This document shows, in pieces, positions 62,865 to 64,000 of a stretch of DNA of 64,000 nucleotides. Numbering within the stretch: position 1 is the stretch's first letter; each line of letters starts with the position of its first letter. The position numbers were made by a program, and so were the translations under genes. A model generated the notes under the pieces. The model was not told the DNA's origin, searched no databases, and was given only the letters and a program-made list of their open reading frames with translations. The DNA comes from Candidatus Marivariicella framensis (GTDB lineage: Bacteria; Bacteroidota; Bacteroidia; Flavobacteriales; Flavobacteriaceae). The stretch spans positions 1-64,000 of the forward strand of contig CAJJCT010000007.1 of the NCBI GenBank assembly GCA_905182735.1, read 5' to 3'.

Positions 62865-64000
62865 ATGAATAAAATTAAATTTCAATTATCATTTATGATG
62901 TTTCTTGAGTTTTTTATTTGGGGAGGATGGTTTGTAACAATGGGAACATTTCTTTCTCAATCATTTAATGCAAGCGGATCTCAACTAGCTCAAGCCTATG
63001 AAACTCAATCTATTGGAGCAATAATAGCTCCGTTTATAATTGGTTTAATAGCCGATCGTTATTTTTCAGCACAAAAAATTCTTGGATTCCTACATATACT
63101 GGGTGCAGTGATTCTTTATTTAGCAGGTACATCCGATGACTTTTTATCATTCTACCCATTTGTGTTAATCTATATGATTCTTTACATGCCAACACTAGCA
63201 TTAGTAAATTCTGTTGCATTTCGTCAAATGAAAGATCCTTCTAAGGAGTTTCCTCCTATTCGAGTTTTTGGAACTGTTGGTTGGATTGTTGCAGGCTTAA
63301 TAATCGGATACCTGGGGTGGGAATCTCAAAAATTATTAGCAAATACATTTTACGTAACTGCATCGGCATCAGCAATTCTTGGAGTATTTAGTTTCAGTCT
63401 TCCAGATACTCCTCCTACAGCAGACAAAGGGGATTATAGTATTAGTAAAATCTTAGGGCTTGACGCTTTATCTCTTTTAAAAGACACTAGATATCTAATA
63501 TTTTTTGTATCATCAATATTAATTTGTATTCCATTAGCGTTTTATTATCAACATGCAAATCAGTTTTTAAATGAACTTGGAATGCCAAAAGCTGCAGCAG
63601 TAATGACATTGGGGCAAGTATCTGAGGCTCTATTTATACTGTTACTTCCAATATTTTTGAAACGTTATGGTATTAAAACAACATTGATTGTTGGAATGCT
63701 TGCATGGGTTATTAGATATATTCTTTTTGCATATGGAGATATTGGTGAAAATGCATGGATGTTAATTTTTGGGGTAATACTTCATGGAATTTGTTATGAT
63801 TTCTTTTTTGTTTCTGGACAAATATACACTGATCATAAGGCAGGTAACCAGTTTAAAAGCTCTGCTCAAGGACTCATCACCCTTGCCACATACGGCTTGG
63901 GCATGTTAGTTGGGTTTAGATTAGCTGGATACATTACAGATCAATATACAAATGCTTCAGGTCATGACTGGACACAGATTTGGATTATACCCTCTGGATT
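62865..64000 (+). CDS. MFS nucleoside-permease-type transporter, 3' end outside window
   Basis: The frame runs from ATG 62865 to the window end, about 378 residues, and is cut. It reads MNKIKFQLSFMMFLEFFIWG at the start, then many membrane helices with IGLIADRYFS and FPPIRVFGTVGWIVAG, the latter typical of the NupG/XapB nucleoside:H+ symporter family. It starts 21 bases after the epimerase-like gene. Members linked to sugar-oxidation genes in Bacteroidota probably carry sugars or glycosides, so nucleoside transport should not be assumed. Confidence 0.85.
   Translation, partial: MNKIKFQLSFMMFLEFFIWGGWFVTMGTFLSQSFNASGSQLAQAYETQSIGAIIAPFIIGLIADRYFSAQKILGFLHILGAVILYLAGTSDDFLSFYPFVLIYMILYMPTLALVNSVAFRQMKDPSKEFPPIRVFGTVGWIVAGLIIGYLGWESQKLLANTFYVTASASAILGVFSFSLPDTPPTADKGDYSISKILGLDALSLLKDTRYLIFFVSSILICIPLAFYYQHANQFLNELGMPKAAAVMTLGQVSEALFILLLPIFLKRYGIKTTLIVGMLAWVIRYILFAYGDIGENAWMLIFGVILHGICYDFFFVSGQIYTDHKAGNQFKSSAQGLITLATYGLGMLVGFRLAGYITDQYTNASGHDWTQIWIIPSG

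Overview
The window looks like a chromosomal segment of a marine-type flavobacterium (Bacteroidota, Flavobacteriaceae). Base composition is strongly AT-rich, Shine-Dalgarno sequences are mostly lacking, and where promoters can be seen they match the Bacteroidota TTTG / TAnnTTTG consensus. Several gene forms are typical of that group: a DnaQ-DnaE fusion, the moxR-DUF58-batABCDE operon, a 630-residue PurF-like protein, an IPExxxVDY protein, and a carotenoid locus with cruF, crtD, crtA and crtI. All naming rests on recognising motifs by eye; no database search was run.

Layout. 1-463: end of a small membrane protein plus an XRE regulator. 464-3765: accessory region. A 24-bp copy of the 3' end of tRNA-Asp (627-650) lies 3.1 kb from the intact tRNA-Asp gene (3766-3839, minus). 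The interval holds two serine hydrolases of the beta-lactamase fold, each followed by a related 29-bp repeat, and no integrase. 3929-16943: housekeeping genes (trxA, dnaE, mfd, an ACT-like protein, metG, a CBS protein, a Rossmann protein, a lipoprotein). 16956-22281: carotenoid locus, interrupted by a 28-residue membrane peptide ORF and a voltage-gated K+ channel. 22259-29069: EF-hand membrane protein and an AddB/AddA-like nuclease-helicase pair. 29172-33714: superoxide dismutase, then purF-like, pfkB, rnhA and purN genes. 33870-38448: acpP-fabF-rnc-IPExxxVDY-pyk-CYTH run. 38452-43562: asparaginase-like lipoprotein, ALDH7-type dehydrogenase, gpsA, pheS. 43699-53045: cvpA and the complete moxR-bat operon on the minus strand. 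53190-59316: aldo/keto reductase, SDR, hflX, lpxH, a transsulfuration enzyme, an ArsC-like protein and an EamA transporter. 59321-64000: a sugar-oxidation locus (GMC oxidoreductase with its Tat-borne small subunit, a sugar phosphate isomerase/epimerase-like lipoprotein, and a nucleoside-permease-type MFS transporter cut by the window end).

How the genes work together. The carotenoid enzymes act on acyclic psi ends (desaturation, hydration, 3,4-desaturation, oxygenation), but phytoene synthase and cyclase are not in the window. MoxR, the DUF58 protein and BatA-E probably form an envelope stress or assembly system. The GMC, small-subunit, isomerase and permease set fits periplasmic oxidation of sugars to 3-keto sugars and their further breakdown. 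The most unusual part is the left accessory region, where a tRNA-bounded segment, an array of 11-12 bp motifs and post-gene repeats suggest cassette-like acquisition of hydrolase genes.
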